Of a stretch of 64,000 nt of DNA, positions 53,280 through 62,764 are shown piece after piece. The notes under the pieces are model-generated. The model worked only from the letters and a program-made list of their open reading frames with translations, was not told where the DNA came from and ran no database searches. The DNA is from Clostridiales bacterium (GTDB lineage: Bacteria > Bacillota > Clostridia > Lachnospirales > Lachnospiraceae): positions 124,001 through 188,000 of the forward strand of contig JAMPHY010000003.1 of NCBI GenBank assembly GCA_023663185.1, read 5' to 3'. The position numbers were made by a program, and so were the translations under genes. Numbering within the stretch: position 1 is the first letter of the stretch; the number at the start of each line of letters is the position of its first letter.

Positions 53280-54578
53280 TTATATTACCGCCAATATTAT
53301 AAACAAGATAAATATCACAACAATCACCGCTAAGGTAATCAAACCTGCGATGGCGCCGCCTTTACATGCCTTGTAGTTGCGGATATGGTTGTGCTTCTTA
53401 AAGATAACCGCCGCAATCAAGCCTAAGATAGGCAAGAAAAATGATAAAAGCTTATAAAGGAAATTGCCGGTATCGTGGATAGGCGGAAGTTTAATCTCAT
53501 CTTCCGAAGCTTCCGTATCCTGCATGCCGCTTGCCGCCTTTTCACCTGAAAGGGAAATGGTAACGGACTTAACAGGCTCTCCCTTGTCCCTGATTGCCTT
53601 ATACTCCTCAATCTCCTTCTTGCTGCCGTATACATAGTGGTCGTGTCCGATATTGACTAACTCCGGCTCTTCGCTACTGTAATCGTGAATCGAAGGGTCG
53701 TAAGTATATAACACCTTATTTTTCTCCAGCTTAGGATCCGGAATCGGAATCGCTGAAATCAGGGAATGGGTATAGGGGTGCAGCGGGTAGTTAAAAAGCT
53801 CCTCGGACTCTGCAATCTCTACGATTTTTCCCTTATAAATAACTCCGATACGGTCGGAAATAAACCGTACAACCGAAAGGTCATGTGCAATAAAGAGATA
53901 TGTAATCTCTTTTTCCCGCTGGAATTTCTTCATCAGGTTCAGCACCTGCGCACGAATAGACACGTCCAGCGCGGAAATAGGTTCGTCCGCCACGACTAAC
54001 TCCGGCTCCATAACCATAGCCCTTGCGATACCGATACGCTGACGCTGCCCGCCGGAAAACTCATGCGGATATCTTGTCAGATGTTCGGGCAAAAGACCTA
54101 CTTCGTTAATCATTTTTTCCACCTTCTGCTGGCGGTCAGCCTTGCTTGTATAAAGATGGAAATTGTAAAGTCCTTCGGAAATAATATAATCTACCGTCGC
54201 CCTATCATTCAGAGAAGCTGCCGGGTCCTGAAAGACCATCTGGATATTACGGATTACCTTACGGTCCAGGGCGTGGGGGATTTTCCCTGAAATGCGTACG
54301 CCTTTATAGAGAATCTCGCCCGCCGCTAAAGGATTGACGCGGATAACGGCACGTCCTACGGTGGTTTTACCGGAGCCGGATTCTCCTACCAGCGAGAAGG
54401 TCTCGCCCTTATAAATATCAAAGGAAACATTCTGTACTGCCTTGACTGCATTATCTTTTTTTCCAAAAGTTATATCTACGTTCCTGACTGAGAGCAGGAT
54501 TTCCTTTCCGTTTTCATCAAGCGGTCCATGTTCGGGAAAAACGGTGGCGGTATTTGTTTTTGTATTTGACATTGACAC
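53280..54578 (-). CDS. oppF: Oligopeptide ABC transporter ATPase OppF with C-terminal membrane tail
   Basis: GTG at 54578 lies 7 bases after GGAGG and is preferred over ATG 54572. The protein has Walker [28 protein letters not shown], signature [15 protein letters not shown], Walker [15 protein letters not shown] and a typical oligopeptide C-domain ([13 protein letters not shown]). Unusually, ~120 residues follow, ending in two hydrophobic segments ([17 protein letters not shown] and [20 protein letters not shown]), so this ATPase is predicted to be membrane-attached. It overlaps oppD. Confidence 0.9.
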   Translation of the reverse strand: MSMSNTKTNTATVFPEHGPLDENGKEILLSVRNVDITFGKKDNAVKAVQNVSFDIYKGETFSLVGESGSGKTTVGRAVIRVNPLAAGEILYKGVRISGKIPHALDRKVIRNIQMVFQDPAASLNDRATVDYIISEGLYNFHLYTSKADRQQKVEKMINEVGLLPEHLTRYPHEFSGGQRQRIGIARAMVMEPELVVADEPISALDVSIRAQVLNLMKKFQREKEITYLFIAHDLSVVRFISDRIGVIYKGKIVEIAESEELFNYPLHPYTHSLISAIPIPDPKLEKNKVLYTYDPSIHDYSSEEPELVNIGHDHYVYGSKKEIEEYKAIRDKGEPVKSVTISLSGEKAASGMQDTEASEDEIKLPPIHDTGNFLYKLLSFFLPILGLIAAVIFKKHNHIRNYKACKGGAIAGLITLAVIVVIFILFIILAVI

Positions 54579-54580
54579 GG

Positions 54581-56338
54581 TCACACCTCCTGAATATTGT
54601 ATGCATGCATTAGCCGCTCATGAAGATTGCATATTATCTCCGGTTTCTCAATCTTAGGAGCATCGGAATCTAAAAGCCATGTCTTGGCAAAATGCGTATC
54701 GCTGACCGGAAACATCGGCGGTTCCAGCAGGGTATCTATTTTCATGCAATATGGATTTCGGGGGGCAAAAGCATCTCCCGTAATTTCATTATACAGTGAA
54801 GGCGGCGTACCCGTAATCGAATACAGTTCGGTATTACGCTCAGCCAACTGCGGCAGCGACGATAACAACGCCCATGTATAAGGGTGGCGCGGATCATAGA
54901 ATACGTCTTCTACCGTTCCTAACTCCACAATCTGTCCGCCGTAAATTACCGCCACTCTGTCGGCAACATTCGCTACGACTCCAAGATCGTGCGTGATAAA
55001 GACAATCGTATAATTAAATTCTTTCTGCAAATCCTTAATCAACTGTAAAATCTGCGCCTGTATGGTTACGTCAAGCGCCGTGGTCGGCTCATCGCAAATC
55101 AAAATCTTAGGCTGGCAGGAAAGCGCAATCGCGATAACAATACGCTGGCGCATACCGCCGGAATACTGGAAGGGATAATCGTCATATCTTGCCGCCGGGT
55201 TAGGTATGCCTACCTTATACATCAAATCCAAAGCCTGCGCCCTTGCCTGCGCTTCCGTACAGTTCTGATGTTTCATAATGATTGATGAAATCTGCTTGCC
55301 AATCGTAATTATAGGATTAAGGGACGTCATAGGGTCCTGAAATACCGTAGCTATCTTCTTTCCACGCACCTGCGCCCAATCCTTAGGGAACTTCATATAA
55401 GCCAAATCCAGAATACAATAACCTGTAAGTTCATTTTCTGTCTCACTTACATATTTTACCCTCGGTATAATGCCGTCGAAAATGCTGTTATGCTGCGCTT
55501 CGTCATTCCAGTCGATTCCAAGCTGCATTGCCTTTTTGAAGGCGTCCAGCAAATCATTCTTAAGCTTATTACGGCGAATCAAGCCGCCCCTTGCTACAGA
55601 TAAGTATATTTCTTTTGCCAGCTTATCGTTCCTGTCGGAAACTTCCTTAGAAATCTCCCCGCTAATAAGTTTATTATATTTTTCTTTAAGTTCAGCTTCA
55701 CGCTTAGCGTACTGCTCATTATATTTGGTATCGTGTTCGGCTTCTTCCCTGCGCTTATTTGCCGCTTCTTTATTGCGTGCTTCCAGTTCTTTAATCTGTG
55801 TATCAAGCGCCGTTATCTGCTCCTGTGCTTTTTTAAACTCTTCCTTATTTACGGAGCGGTCAAGCGTTGTCTTATGATTATATATTTCCGTGCGCTGGAA
55901 AGTCAGCTCTTTTAATTCCTTCTCCTGCGCCGCCCGCTCGTCTTCGCTTATTTCGTAACGCTCCTTTTTCTCTGCTTCAAGGGCAAGGATTTCACGATAT
56001 ACTGACGCACCCGGCTCCAACTTGGCAAAAGTATCAAGTTTCTCCTTAATGGAAGCTATGCTGCGACGTGCGCTATCATTTAACTGTGCGCGTGTAGCCG
56101 CAAGTTCATCATCATTGAATACGATATGTCCGTTGCTTACAAATCCGTTGGAATCAAGCATTCCCGCAAAGGTTTTGGTAAAAACGGACTTACCTGAGCC
56201 GGACTCGCCTACGATGGCAATCGACTCATTCTCATAGATATCAAGGGAAATGCCCCTGATTGCCGTAAGCGTCCTGCCGCGGACACGGAATTTTACATTC
56301 AGGTCTTTTACCGATAATAATACTTTTTTATCTTCCAT
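54581..56338 (-). CDS. oppD: Oligopeptide ABC transporter ATPase OppD with large coiled-coil insertion
   Basis: A 585-residue ATPase, against ~330 normally. Walker [13 protein letters not shown] at 44-55 and Q-loop [10 protein letters not shown] at 333-342 are separated by about 285 residues instead of ~50. The insert (about 80-325) is highly charged, Glu/Lys-rich and probably coiled coil ([19 protein letters not shown]). The remainder is normal: [37 protein letters not shown], and the C-terminal Cys/oligopeptide domain. ATP hydrolysis should be intact. Confidence 0.93.
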   Translation of the reverse strand: MEDKKVLLSVKDLNVKFRVRGRTLTAIRGISLDIYENESIAIVGESGSGKSVFTKTFAGMLDSNGFVSNGHIVFNDDELAATRAQLNDSARRSIASIKEKLDTFAKLEPGASVYREILALEAEKKERYEISEDERAAQEKELKELTFQRTEIYNHKTTLDRSVNKEEFKKAQEQITALDTQIKELEARNKEAANKRREEAEHDTKYNEQYAKREAELKEKYNKLISGEISKEVSDRNDKLAKEIYLSVARGGLIRRNKLKNDLLDAFKKAMQLGIDWNDEAQHNSIFDGIIPRVKYVSETENELTGYCILDLAYMKFPKDWAQVRGKKIATVFQDPMTSLNPIITIGKQISSIIMKHQNCTEAQARAQALDLMYKVGIPNPAARYDDYPFQYSGGMRQRIVIAIALSCQPKILICDEPTTALDVTIQAQILQLIKDLQKEFNYTIVFITHDLGVVANVADRVAVIYGGQIVELGTVEDVFYDPRHPYTWALLSSLPQLAERNTELYSITGTPPSLYNEITGDAFAPRNPYCMKIDTLLEPPMFPVSDTHFAKTWLLDSDAPKIEKPEIICNLHERLMHAYNIQEV

Positions 56339-56348
56339 GCTCTACCTC

Positions 56349-57329
56349 CTACATATGCGTGCGGGGATCAGATGCGTCGCCCAGATTCTGTCCCACCACA
56401 TAGAGTACAATCGTGATAATGGAAACAACCGCTACCGGACTCCAGAATTCCAGCTCCCAGCCCGGAGTAACCATAGATGCCTCCGCCGAATAAATCATAC
56501 GTCCAAGCGACATCTCGCTCATACCCATGCCAATATAAGATAAGAACACCTCATAGGATATGTATGACGGAAGTTCCGTAGCAAGCAGGGTAACAATTAT
56601 AGAAGTCATAAAGGGCAGGATATTTTTCAAGGCAATCTTAAACGTAGACGTGCCAAGGCAACGTGAGGCAAGGTTATACTCCCTGTCGCGAATTATAAGC
56701 ACCTGAGTACGAATAAAATATGCAATGCTGAGCCAGCCGACTATCGTAAGCGCAAGCACCATCGTCCAGAAGGAAGGCGTAAACAGCATGGAAAGCACCG
56801 ATATAATCAAAATCATCGGCACATTTCCGATAATATTATAAACTTCTGTCATAATCATATCTACTTTTTTAGAAAAGCCCCAGACCGCGCCAAGCAGTAC
56901 GCCGACAGTCATATTGATTGCCGCACAGATAAACGCGAGTGAAATCGAAATCTTCGCACCGTTCCAGACCGCGTCAAAGGTAGGCTCTCCTACTGCTCCC
57001 GCGCCCAGAATCCACTTAAGCCCTTTCCCGAAATGCGCCATTGCCGCTGTGGGAGACAGGTGCTTTGCCTCGGTATCCAATAAGTTTGCATAAGGATCAT
57101 AATTCGTAACCGTAGGATATATATAAGCAAACGCAACCACAAACAGCAGCAGGCCCAATATTACGATATTTACTTTATTTCTAAAGAACACGCGGAATAC
57201 CGATTTCCAATAGGAATACCTCGGAGCCGCTATTTTCTCAGACTCCGTATCGCTGTGCTGTATACGGCTGAACAACTCTTCATTATTTAAACCGGTCTTA
57301 CGTTTCAATTCTTCATACATTCCTATCAC
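56349..57329 (-). CDS. oppC: Oligopeptide ABC transporter permease OppC
   Basis: A 326-residue permease with a ~50-residue cytoplasmic start, a first membrane segment (NIVILGLLLFVVAFAYIYP), an external loop, and a DppC-type permease core (ISLAFICAAINMTVGVLLGAVWG, the EAA-like loop RCLGTSTFKIALKNILPF). Start may be the second Met (MYEELKRK, 9 bases downstream). It overlaps oppB by 4 bases. Confidence 0.93.
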   Translation of the reverse strand: MIGMYEELKRKTGLNNEELFSRIQHSDTESEKIAAPRYSYWKSVFRVFFRNKVNIVILGLLLFVVAFAYIYPTVTNYDPYANLLDTEAKHLSPTAAMAHFGKGLKWILGAGAVGEPTFDAVWNGAKISISLAFICAAINMTVGVLLGAVWGFSKKVDMIMTEVYNIIGNVPMILIISVLSMLFTPSFWTMVLALTIVGWLSIAYFIRTQVLIIRDREYNLASRCLGTSTFKIALKNILPFMTSIIVTLLATELPSYISYEVFLSYIGMGMSEMSLGRMIYSAEASMVTPGWELEFWSPVAVVSIITIVLYVVGQNLGDASDPRTHM

Positions 57330-58906
57330 CTGCCTTTTGATGTAAATGAAATTCTGGGATCTACGCTTGCTATCAAAACATCCCCAAGAATAATCGATGC
57401 TACCGTAAGCAGAGCATAGAACAGCGCCACGCCTACTATTACGCCGTTATCATATTTATTGATAGCCTGAGTAAGCAGATTACCTGCGCCCGGTACTAAG
57501 TATACACGCTCGGTAATGATGGCTCCCGTCATAGCAAAAAGGATGCTGCCCGGAATACCGTGTACCAGCGGAATTGCCGCATTTTTCCAGATGTGCTTTG
57601 CAAAAATCTCCGTCTCGCTAAGACCACCGGAGCGGGCAAACTTAACATAATCGCTGTTCATCTGGTCTATCATATATCTGCGCATCCATTTCATCAAATT
57701 GGCAATGCTTGGCAATGCCAATGATACGATAGGCAGAACATACATAAGTTTGCTTGTCGAATCCATATTAAACAACGTAGGCAGTTTAAATACGCTGCCG
57801 CCGATTGCCTTAAATAAGAAGATATAAGCAAGCGAAGGAACGGCAATTATAAATACAATATATATGGTTCCGATTTTATCTAAAACGCCGTCTTTAAACC
57901 GCGCCATCAAAAGACCGATGGGCAGTCCGAGTACATAGGCAATTATAGTCGATATAATACCGATTACAAAAGAATATCCCAATTTGGACATATTTGCTTT
58001 AGCTGTAATCGTGTTAGTGTAATCATCAATAAACCGGGCGGAATATATCTCACTTAAGCCCAAAGAACCCTCCGCATATGTAGCTGTATGCAAGTCGTCT
58101 GCGCTCTGTTCGACATGTCCTGTGGGATAGCTTACTGTGCTAAGCACATATGTACCCTGAGACGCAGTCATAGTCTCGAATACGTCTATGCCACGGTTTA
58201 CCGTATAAGATTCTCCGAGATTTATCGTTAAGAAATTCTGGTGAATCCACGGGAATTTATTATCAAAATACAATAAATATTTATGTTTAGTCCCATTTCC
58301 AATGATTGCAGGAGAAAACTTTTCACCACCATAGAGCGGATCATGTAATGTAAAGGTAAGTTTCCGCTCTCCGATATCCGTATATTCATCAACATAATGA
58401 ATATTATCAAAGACAAACATTCCTGTAAAATAAGAGATAACGCGGGTATATAAAGGCTTATCCCTGGTAGCGAAAAGCGCCGGCTGTCCACCGTCCTTCA
58501 CCCTGCCGTTGCTCTTTTTATCCGCTTCAAGACGCACAATGGTATAGCCCTGGCTCTCATATTCTTCCGTGAACTTCTGAATATATTCCGCCGCAATCTC
58601 TGAATCCTTCTCCGGCGTATGTCCGATAAGCGCCGCCGCACCTCTGTCCTCTTCGGAAAGCTCTCCCTTTTTTACCAATCTTGTAATATAGTCGGAATAG
58701 TTCACATAATCCACATAGCCAAACGCCTGATAACGGCTCTGCTCATACGTCGTCCTTGCATTACTCTGAGTCTTGGTGTAATTACTGTCACCGGCAAAAA
58801 TATTGCCCCTGTCCATCAAAGAATAGACAAGTATCATGATAAGAACCACCACGCATATCGCAGAGAGTATACCCTTTATAATTCGTTGCACAATATATTT
58901 TGCCAC
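57326..58906 (-). CDS. oppB: Oligopeptide ABC transporter permease OppB with large external insertion
   Basis: A 526-residue permease, against ~310 normally. After the first membrane segment (residues ~10-30, IIKGILSAICVVVLIMILVY in part) comes a ~280-residue extracytoplasmic insertion (beta-rich, GERKLTFTLHDPLYGGEKF), then the five remaining segments with FVIGIISTIIAYVLGLPIG and EAA-like loop FARSGGLSETEIFAKHIWKNA. The external domain could contact the also enlarged OppA. Part of oppABCDF. Confidence 0.93.
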   Translation of the reverse strand: MAKYIVQRIIKGILSAICVVVLIMILVYSLMDRGNIFAGDSNYTKTQSNARTTYEQSRYQAFGYVDYVNYSDYITRLVKKGELSEEDRGAAALIGHTPEKDSEIAAEYIQKFTEEYESQGYTIVRLEADKKSNGRVKDGGQPALFATRDKPLYTRVISYFTGMFVFDNIHYVDEYTDIGERKLTFTLHDPLYGGEKFSPAIIGNGTKHKYLLYFDNKFPWIHQNFLTINLGESYTVNRGIDVFETMTASQGTYVLSTVSYPTGHVEQSADDLHTATYAEGSLGLSEIYSARFIDDYTNTITAKANMSKLGYSFVIGIISTIIAYVLGLPIGLLMARFKDGVLDKIGTIYIVFIIAVPSLAYIFLFKAIGGSVFKLPTLFNMDSTSKLMYVLPIVSLALPSIANLMKWMRRYMIDQMNSDYVKFARSGGLSETEIFAKHIWKNAAIPLVHGIPGSILFAMTGAIITERVYLVPGAGNLLTQAINKYDNGVIVGVALFYALLTVASIILGDVLIASVDPRISFTSKGR

Positions 58907-58951
58907 TTTCTTATCCCTCCATGAAATGTCCTTCCCATTCTATACAATGAA

Positions 58952-58978
58952 GTGCGGAGAAGTAAGACTCCCCCGCAC
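58952..58978 (-). promoter_or_regulatory. Hairpin between oppA and oppB
   Basis: GTGCGG / CCGCAC stem with a 15-base loop and no T-run, in the 105-base gap after oppA. Such hairpins often stabilise the oppA end of the transcript, giving more binding protein than permease. Confidence 0.55.
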
Positions 58979-59011
58979 CTCCATCAGTGCTTTAAGTTTT
59001 CACTGTGCAGC

Positions 59012-61306
59012 TTAATACAAGCCAAGATTTTTACACATATAACCATAAGGCTGGATAGTATCAAGGTAAGACTGTGCATCACCATAATCAGGTCCCCAGC
59101 CGCTTGCAGCCGGAGAAGTATCATAGTTTGCTTCATTACCGGCATTGAAACGATAATTTGAATAGGTATAGTTAGTCTGGTCGTTAAATTCTACCAAGTC
59201 AACAACTACTTCCCCATTAAATACGCTCTCAATTGACTGCTTGTAAGCATTCGCCCTGTTAGAATAGTATTCTGCGAAAGAACCCCACGGTACATCGATA
59301 TGAATCGGATTTTCCGCAGAAACTTCTACGCCGATTTCTGCCAGTTCAGCGATTGCAGTCTCTAAATATGCTTTTGCATTATCAGGATTATACCATCCAT
59401 CAAAACCATCACCAGAACCTACTCCATCGTCAGCCGAAGAATCCCATACCATAAACGGTATCCCATCAGCATCTAACTGAGCCTGAACAACTGCGCCATA
59501 GTAAGTGCCAGCCGGGAAAGTAACGCTCTCACCGTTGATGTCAACTGACGTGTCTGCTGTAAGCTGCTGGAATGTACCCGGCACATAAGAGTTTCTAAGG
59601 TTCGTATACTTAAGTTCTTCACCTACGCTGGTTGCATTGAATGCACCCCTATCAAACGCCATCGCCAAAGCAAGACGGAAGTTCTGGTTGTTCAAAGCTT
59701 CCCTGGTTCTTTCCTTATCTTCATCTGTCTGTGCGGAAACGCCTACGGTAGTGTCGTTGTGGTTAGTCCATGTTCCACGGTTGACATTCATCCAGCCGCA
59801 GTAGGTTGTACCACTAGTAGACGATGTATAATGATATAAATCAAAGTATGTCTCTGTCTCGCCTTCCGGAATATCCTGCTTTGCCTGAACAAGTGCGGAA
59901 GATGAAAGCGAACAAGCAGCAGAAGTATTGTCTTTTGTATCATTATAAGCACGAAGCGGGTCTGAACCGTCATTGTAGTAAATATTTATCTTCTGAGTAT
60001 TTACTGCATCTGCATTCCAATATAAAGGATTTGCTTCATAGCTGGTAATATTGTCCTGTGTATAGTTGGTGATCAGATAAGCGCCGCAGTATGCAATGTG
60101 GCTCGGATCTGTACCGTAGTTGCCAGGCGTATATTCATCGCCTTCTACTGAGAAAGTACCGCCCTGAGACTTATAGAAGTCACGGTTAAGCGGAGCAAAG
60201 CAGCCATATCCCATCATGGTTTCAAAAGCCGGGAAAGGAGCTTCCAATGTGTATACCAGAGTATAATCATCTTCTGCTTTAACGCCCACCTCAGAGAAGT
60301 CTGAGATTTCGCCGTTAATCCATGCGTCATAGTTCTTAATGCCGCAACCGTCCGTGCTGGTCATCAGATATCCAAGTTCGTCGTTGTTATCTATAACGTG
60401 CTGCATGGAAGCAACCCAGTCGTCCGCTGTAACTTCGCCGATTTCACGTCCCTGCTGGTCTACCCACTTCACACCCGGACGGATATGGAAAGTATAGGTA
60501 AGACCATCATCAGAAACTTCATAGCTCTCAGCCAGCGCAGGCTGTAACTGATTCAAAGCATCATATTCCAACAAACCTGAATAAGTACATGAAATGAAGT
60601 AAGAATCACTTGTCATACTTGTAGCAATAACGTCCCATGTTACAAGCTGATAACTAATCTCATAATTGTATGTGTCATTCAGTGTGTATCCTTTTTCATC
60701 AAGGAAAGCCTTTGCATTAGTGAACCATTCGTCAGCAGTTGAGCTCCCCCCCCAGATAGAAACAAGCTCTGCCCTGTCTTCTGAACGAAGCAGCTCGTTA
60801 GTAACCAGATATGTGTACCATTTGTACTCGTCAAGCCCCCAAAGAACTGTGGAACCGCTACGCGGTACAATTCGCGTCATAGCATATCCGCCGCCTTGGC
60901 TCTGGACAGGCTGGAACACACCTGACTCTAACAGTTTCGCCTCAGCGACAGCCATCAAAGTCATACGCCTGTCAAGGTCTGTAACCTCTTCTTTTGCAAT
61001 CTGATAATATTCATTGAATTCTCCCAGGTTATAATCATACAGTTCATCGCATTTCTCGTCATAACCCAGAGTGTCGATAGTAGCCCAATCGGGACCTACA
61101 TATCCGCCTTCTTCGGTGTCTTCACCTTCTGTTTCAGTGTTCTCAGTGGTTTCAGTATTTTCTGTACCACTGGTTTCACTTCCTGTATTTGCGTTGGCGT
61201 CATTAGTGGTATTATCGCCTGAATTGGTATCGGTATTATTACCGCATGCCGTCATACTTAATACCATCGAAGAAGCCAGCAAAACAGCAAGCAATTTTCT
61301 TTTCAT
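59012..61306 (-). CDS. oppA: Oligopeptide-binding lipoprotein OppA
   Basis: A 764-residue lipoprotein, longer than the usual ~550. Residues 1-20 are a lipoprotein signal with lipobox SMTAC. A Thr/Glu/Asn-rich linker follows, then the SBP family 5 domain (LQPALAESYEVSDDGLTYTFHIRPGVKW, read in part, the family signature) and VYTLEAPFPAFE. An extra segment of ~150 residues precedes the signature (residues ~70-220). It delivers peptides to OppBC outside the membrane. First gene of the operon, behind a strong promoter with palindromes. Confidence 0.94.
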   Translation of the reverse strand: MKRKLLAVLLASSMVLSMTACGNNTDTNSGDNTTNDANANTGSETSGTENTETTENTETEGEDTEEGGYVGPDWATIDTLGYDEKCDELYDYNLGEFNEYYQIAKEEVTDLDRRMTLMAVAEAKLLESGVFQPVQSQGGGYAMTRIVPRSGSTVLWGLDEYKWYTYLVTNELLRSEDRAELVSIWGGSSTADEWFTNAKAFLDEKGYTLNDTYNYEISYQLVTWDVIATSMTSDSYFISCTYSGLLEYDALNQLQPALAESYEVSDDGLTYTFHIRPGVKWVDQQGREIGEVTADDWVASMQHVIDNNDELGYLMTSTDGCGIKNYDAWINGEISDFSEVGVKAEDDYTLVYTLEAPFPAFETMMGYGCFAPLNRDFYKSQGGTFSVEGDEYTPGNYGTDPSHIAYCGAYLITNYTQDNITSYEANPLYWNADAVNTQKINIYYNDGSDPLRAYNDTKDNTSAACSLSSSALVQAKQDIPEGETETYFDLYHYTSSTSGTTYCGWMNVNRGTWTNHNDTTVGVSAQTDEDKERTREALNNQNFRLALAMAFDRGAFNATSVGEELKYTNLRNSYVPGTFQQLTADTSVDINGESVTFPAGTYYGAVVQAQLDADGIPFMVWDSSADDGVGSGDGFDGWYNPDNAKAYLETAIAELAEIGVEVSAENPIHIDVPWGSFAEYYSNRANAYKQSIESVFNGEVVVDLVEFNDQTNYTYSNYRFNAGNEANYDTSPAASGWGPDYGDAQSYLDTIQPYGYMCKNLGLY

Positions 61307-61512
61307 AATTTTTTCCTCCTTCTTTTATTTTCTTCCATATTACTACGTCGGGCACATCTCTTATGCGCATTTATATTTATGCTCATGCTATATGTGCTCG
61401 GCACGCTGCACGTATTGTATTCTGACTGGTGGATACTAAGATTAATAAATAAGGGATTGAAGAATATTTCCTTAAAAATATGTCAGTCACTCCCTCGTGG
61501 ATATTTGAATAC

Positions 61513-61579
61513 TTGTATACAATCTGTACAGTACACAATACGTATTGTATATTCTACAACAATCGGTGCGGAATGTCAA
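61513..61579 (-). promoter_or_regulatory. Promoter and palindromic operators of the opp operon
   Basis: TTGACA (61574-61579), exactly 17 bases, TAGAAT (61551-61556). Over the start of transcription lies the perfect palindrome ACAATACGTATTGT (61535-61548), then CTGTACAG (61524-61531) and TTGTATACAA (61513-61522). A repressor responding to nutrients is likely but cannot be named. The leader to oppA is about 240 bases. Confidence 0.75.
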
Positions 61580-61592
61580 GGGGTTTTTGTTG

Positions 61593-61650
61593 GGGGATAT
61601 TGGGATATTTGGGATATTTAGAATATTAGGATATTGGGTGATATTGGCAT
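61593..61650. repeat. Degenerate GGATATT short tandem repeat
   Basis: About six imperfect units of GGGATATT / GGATATT type just upstream of the opp promoter. The rest of the 61307-61754 gap is AT-rich and holds no gene I can support. Confidence 0.7.
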
Positions 61651-61754
61651 AATATAAAAGGGCGCTTATTGATAAATTTTGCACCCTTGTTGTTTAATAA
61701 TATTTAATTGAATTGATATAATTCTATTCTTTATTAATTCTATTCTTTTTAACT

Positions 61755-61937
61755 CTATTCTTTTATTCTGTCTAACTCTGTGAGATTTACGCCTGACGCT
61801 GCAAGAATAACTTTTAAATCAATGTATCTTTCTTTCATTGCCTTATAAACTTCTGTTTCTTTTCCAGCTATCATCATATAACGTTGTATTCTCGAAAATT
61901 CTTCCACGGAAAGTTTTAACATCTCGCCTTCTGTCAT
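61755..61937 (-). CDS. Small hypothetical protein, 60 residues
   Basis: ATG at 61937 with GGAGG 8 bases upstream. The product is helical and charged (EMLKLSVEEFSRIQRYMMIAGKE, read in part; AASGVNLTELDRIKE). No family recognised. It could be a small regulator, or the tail of a longer lost gene, but the ribosome site is strong. Confidence 0.6.
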   Translation of the reverse strand: MTEGEMLKLSVEEFSRIQRYMMIAGKETEVYKAMKERYIDLKVILAASGVNLTELDRIKE

Positions 61938-62082
61938 ATGCTCGCCTCCAATATGTGAAATAGTTACTGTGTTATATTCAATATAACATAATCGGACGAT
62001 AAAGTCTATTAATTTTAGTGCGGACTATTTTACTGATATTGCCATTTCACATTCATGCACATATGGATTGTGAATAGCAACA

Positions 62083-62558
62083 TCACTTGTAATACTTCTC
62101 TACCTGCTCTTTTGATACATTCCTGTATGCTTCGTTCTTTATAACTGCCTGATGTACTGCGTCAATGCTCGGCAAAAGAAGGCTTAACGATACTATAAGG
62201 GCACGCAGACCTTCTTCCCTACCTTCTGCCTTGCCTTCTTCCTTACCTTCTTCACGCAATGAGTTCTCATATTTTTTGATATCAAATTTTTCTAAAAGCA
62301 TACCCACTACCTCCGCATATTCGCTGAGTACCCTGCATTTTCCCAGAAGTTCTTTATTTTGTCCAAAATTAATGTTGAGCATTCTCACGGTCAGTTCTAC
62401 TCCCGCAGCGTCCTTTCTTATCTCAAAAGCGTCCGACAAGCGCAGCGTCTGTTCTTCCGGAATATCCTTCTCTCCATTGTAGAAAACAACGCATTGCGCA
62501 ATTCCAATAAAGCTTCCTTGTCGTTTACATTTGTCTTTTGACTCTTTTCAGTCTGCAT
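62083..62558 (-). pseudogene. Broken Rpn-family gene, second copy
   Basis: ATG at 62558 behind GGGAGGA starts MQTEKSQKTNVNDKEALLEL, then the frame shifts into CVVFYNGEKDIPEEQTLRLSDAF and the usual Rpn middle (VRMLNINFGQNKELLGKC) and tail with EEGKEEGKAEGREEG. An intact gene would have ~130 more residues, including the nuclease core, between these parts, so it has an internal deletion with frameshift, as in the copy at 33166-34138 but in a different segment. The remaining 118-codon frame may still be translated but lacks the catalytic part. Confidence 0.75.
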
Positions 62559-62764
62559 ATATTATCCTCCCATTTACTACCGGCAGGATATTGGTACAAG
62601 ATTGTGTAAAAAGTCACATTGCGGGTACATCTCTTCGCACCTTCCCATTCCTGCCATATTCATTTAATTTCTAAGAAAATCTGACAGAAACTGTCTGAAT
62701 GTGCACAATACGCACCCATAGAATTTTCCTGATATACCTATCATAAATGATACACTTTTATTTG

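Noticed and set aside
62045-62080. Fifth palindromic element after the broken Rpn gene
   Set aside because: Only a weak TTCACA / TGTGAA pairing with a CATATG; lacks the arm consensus and centre.
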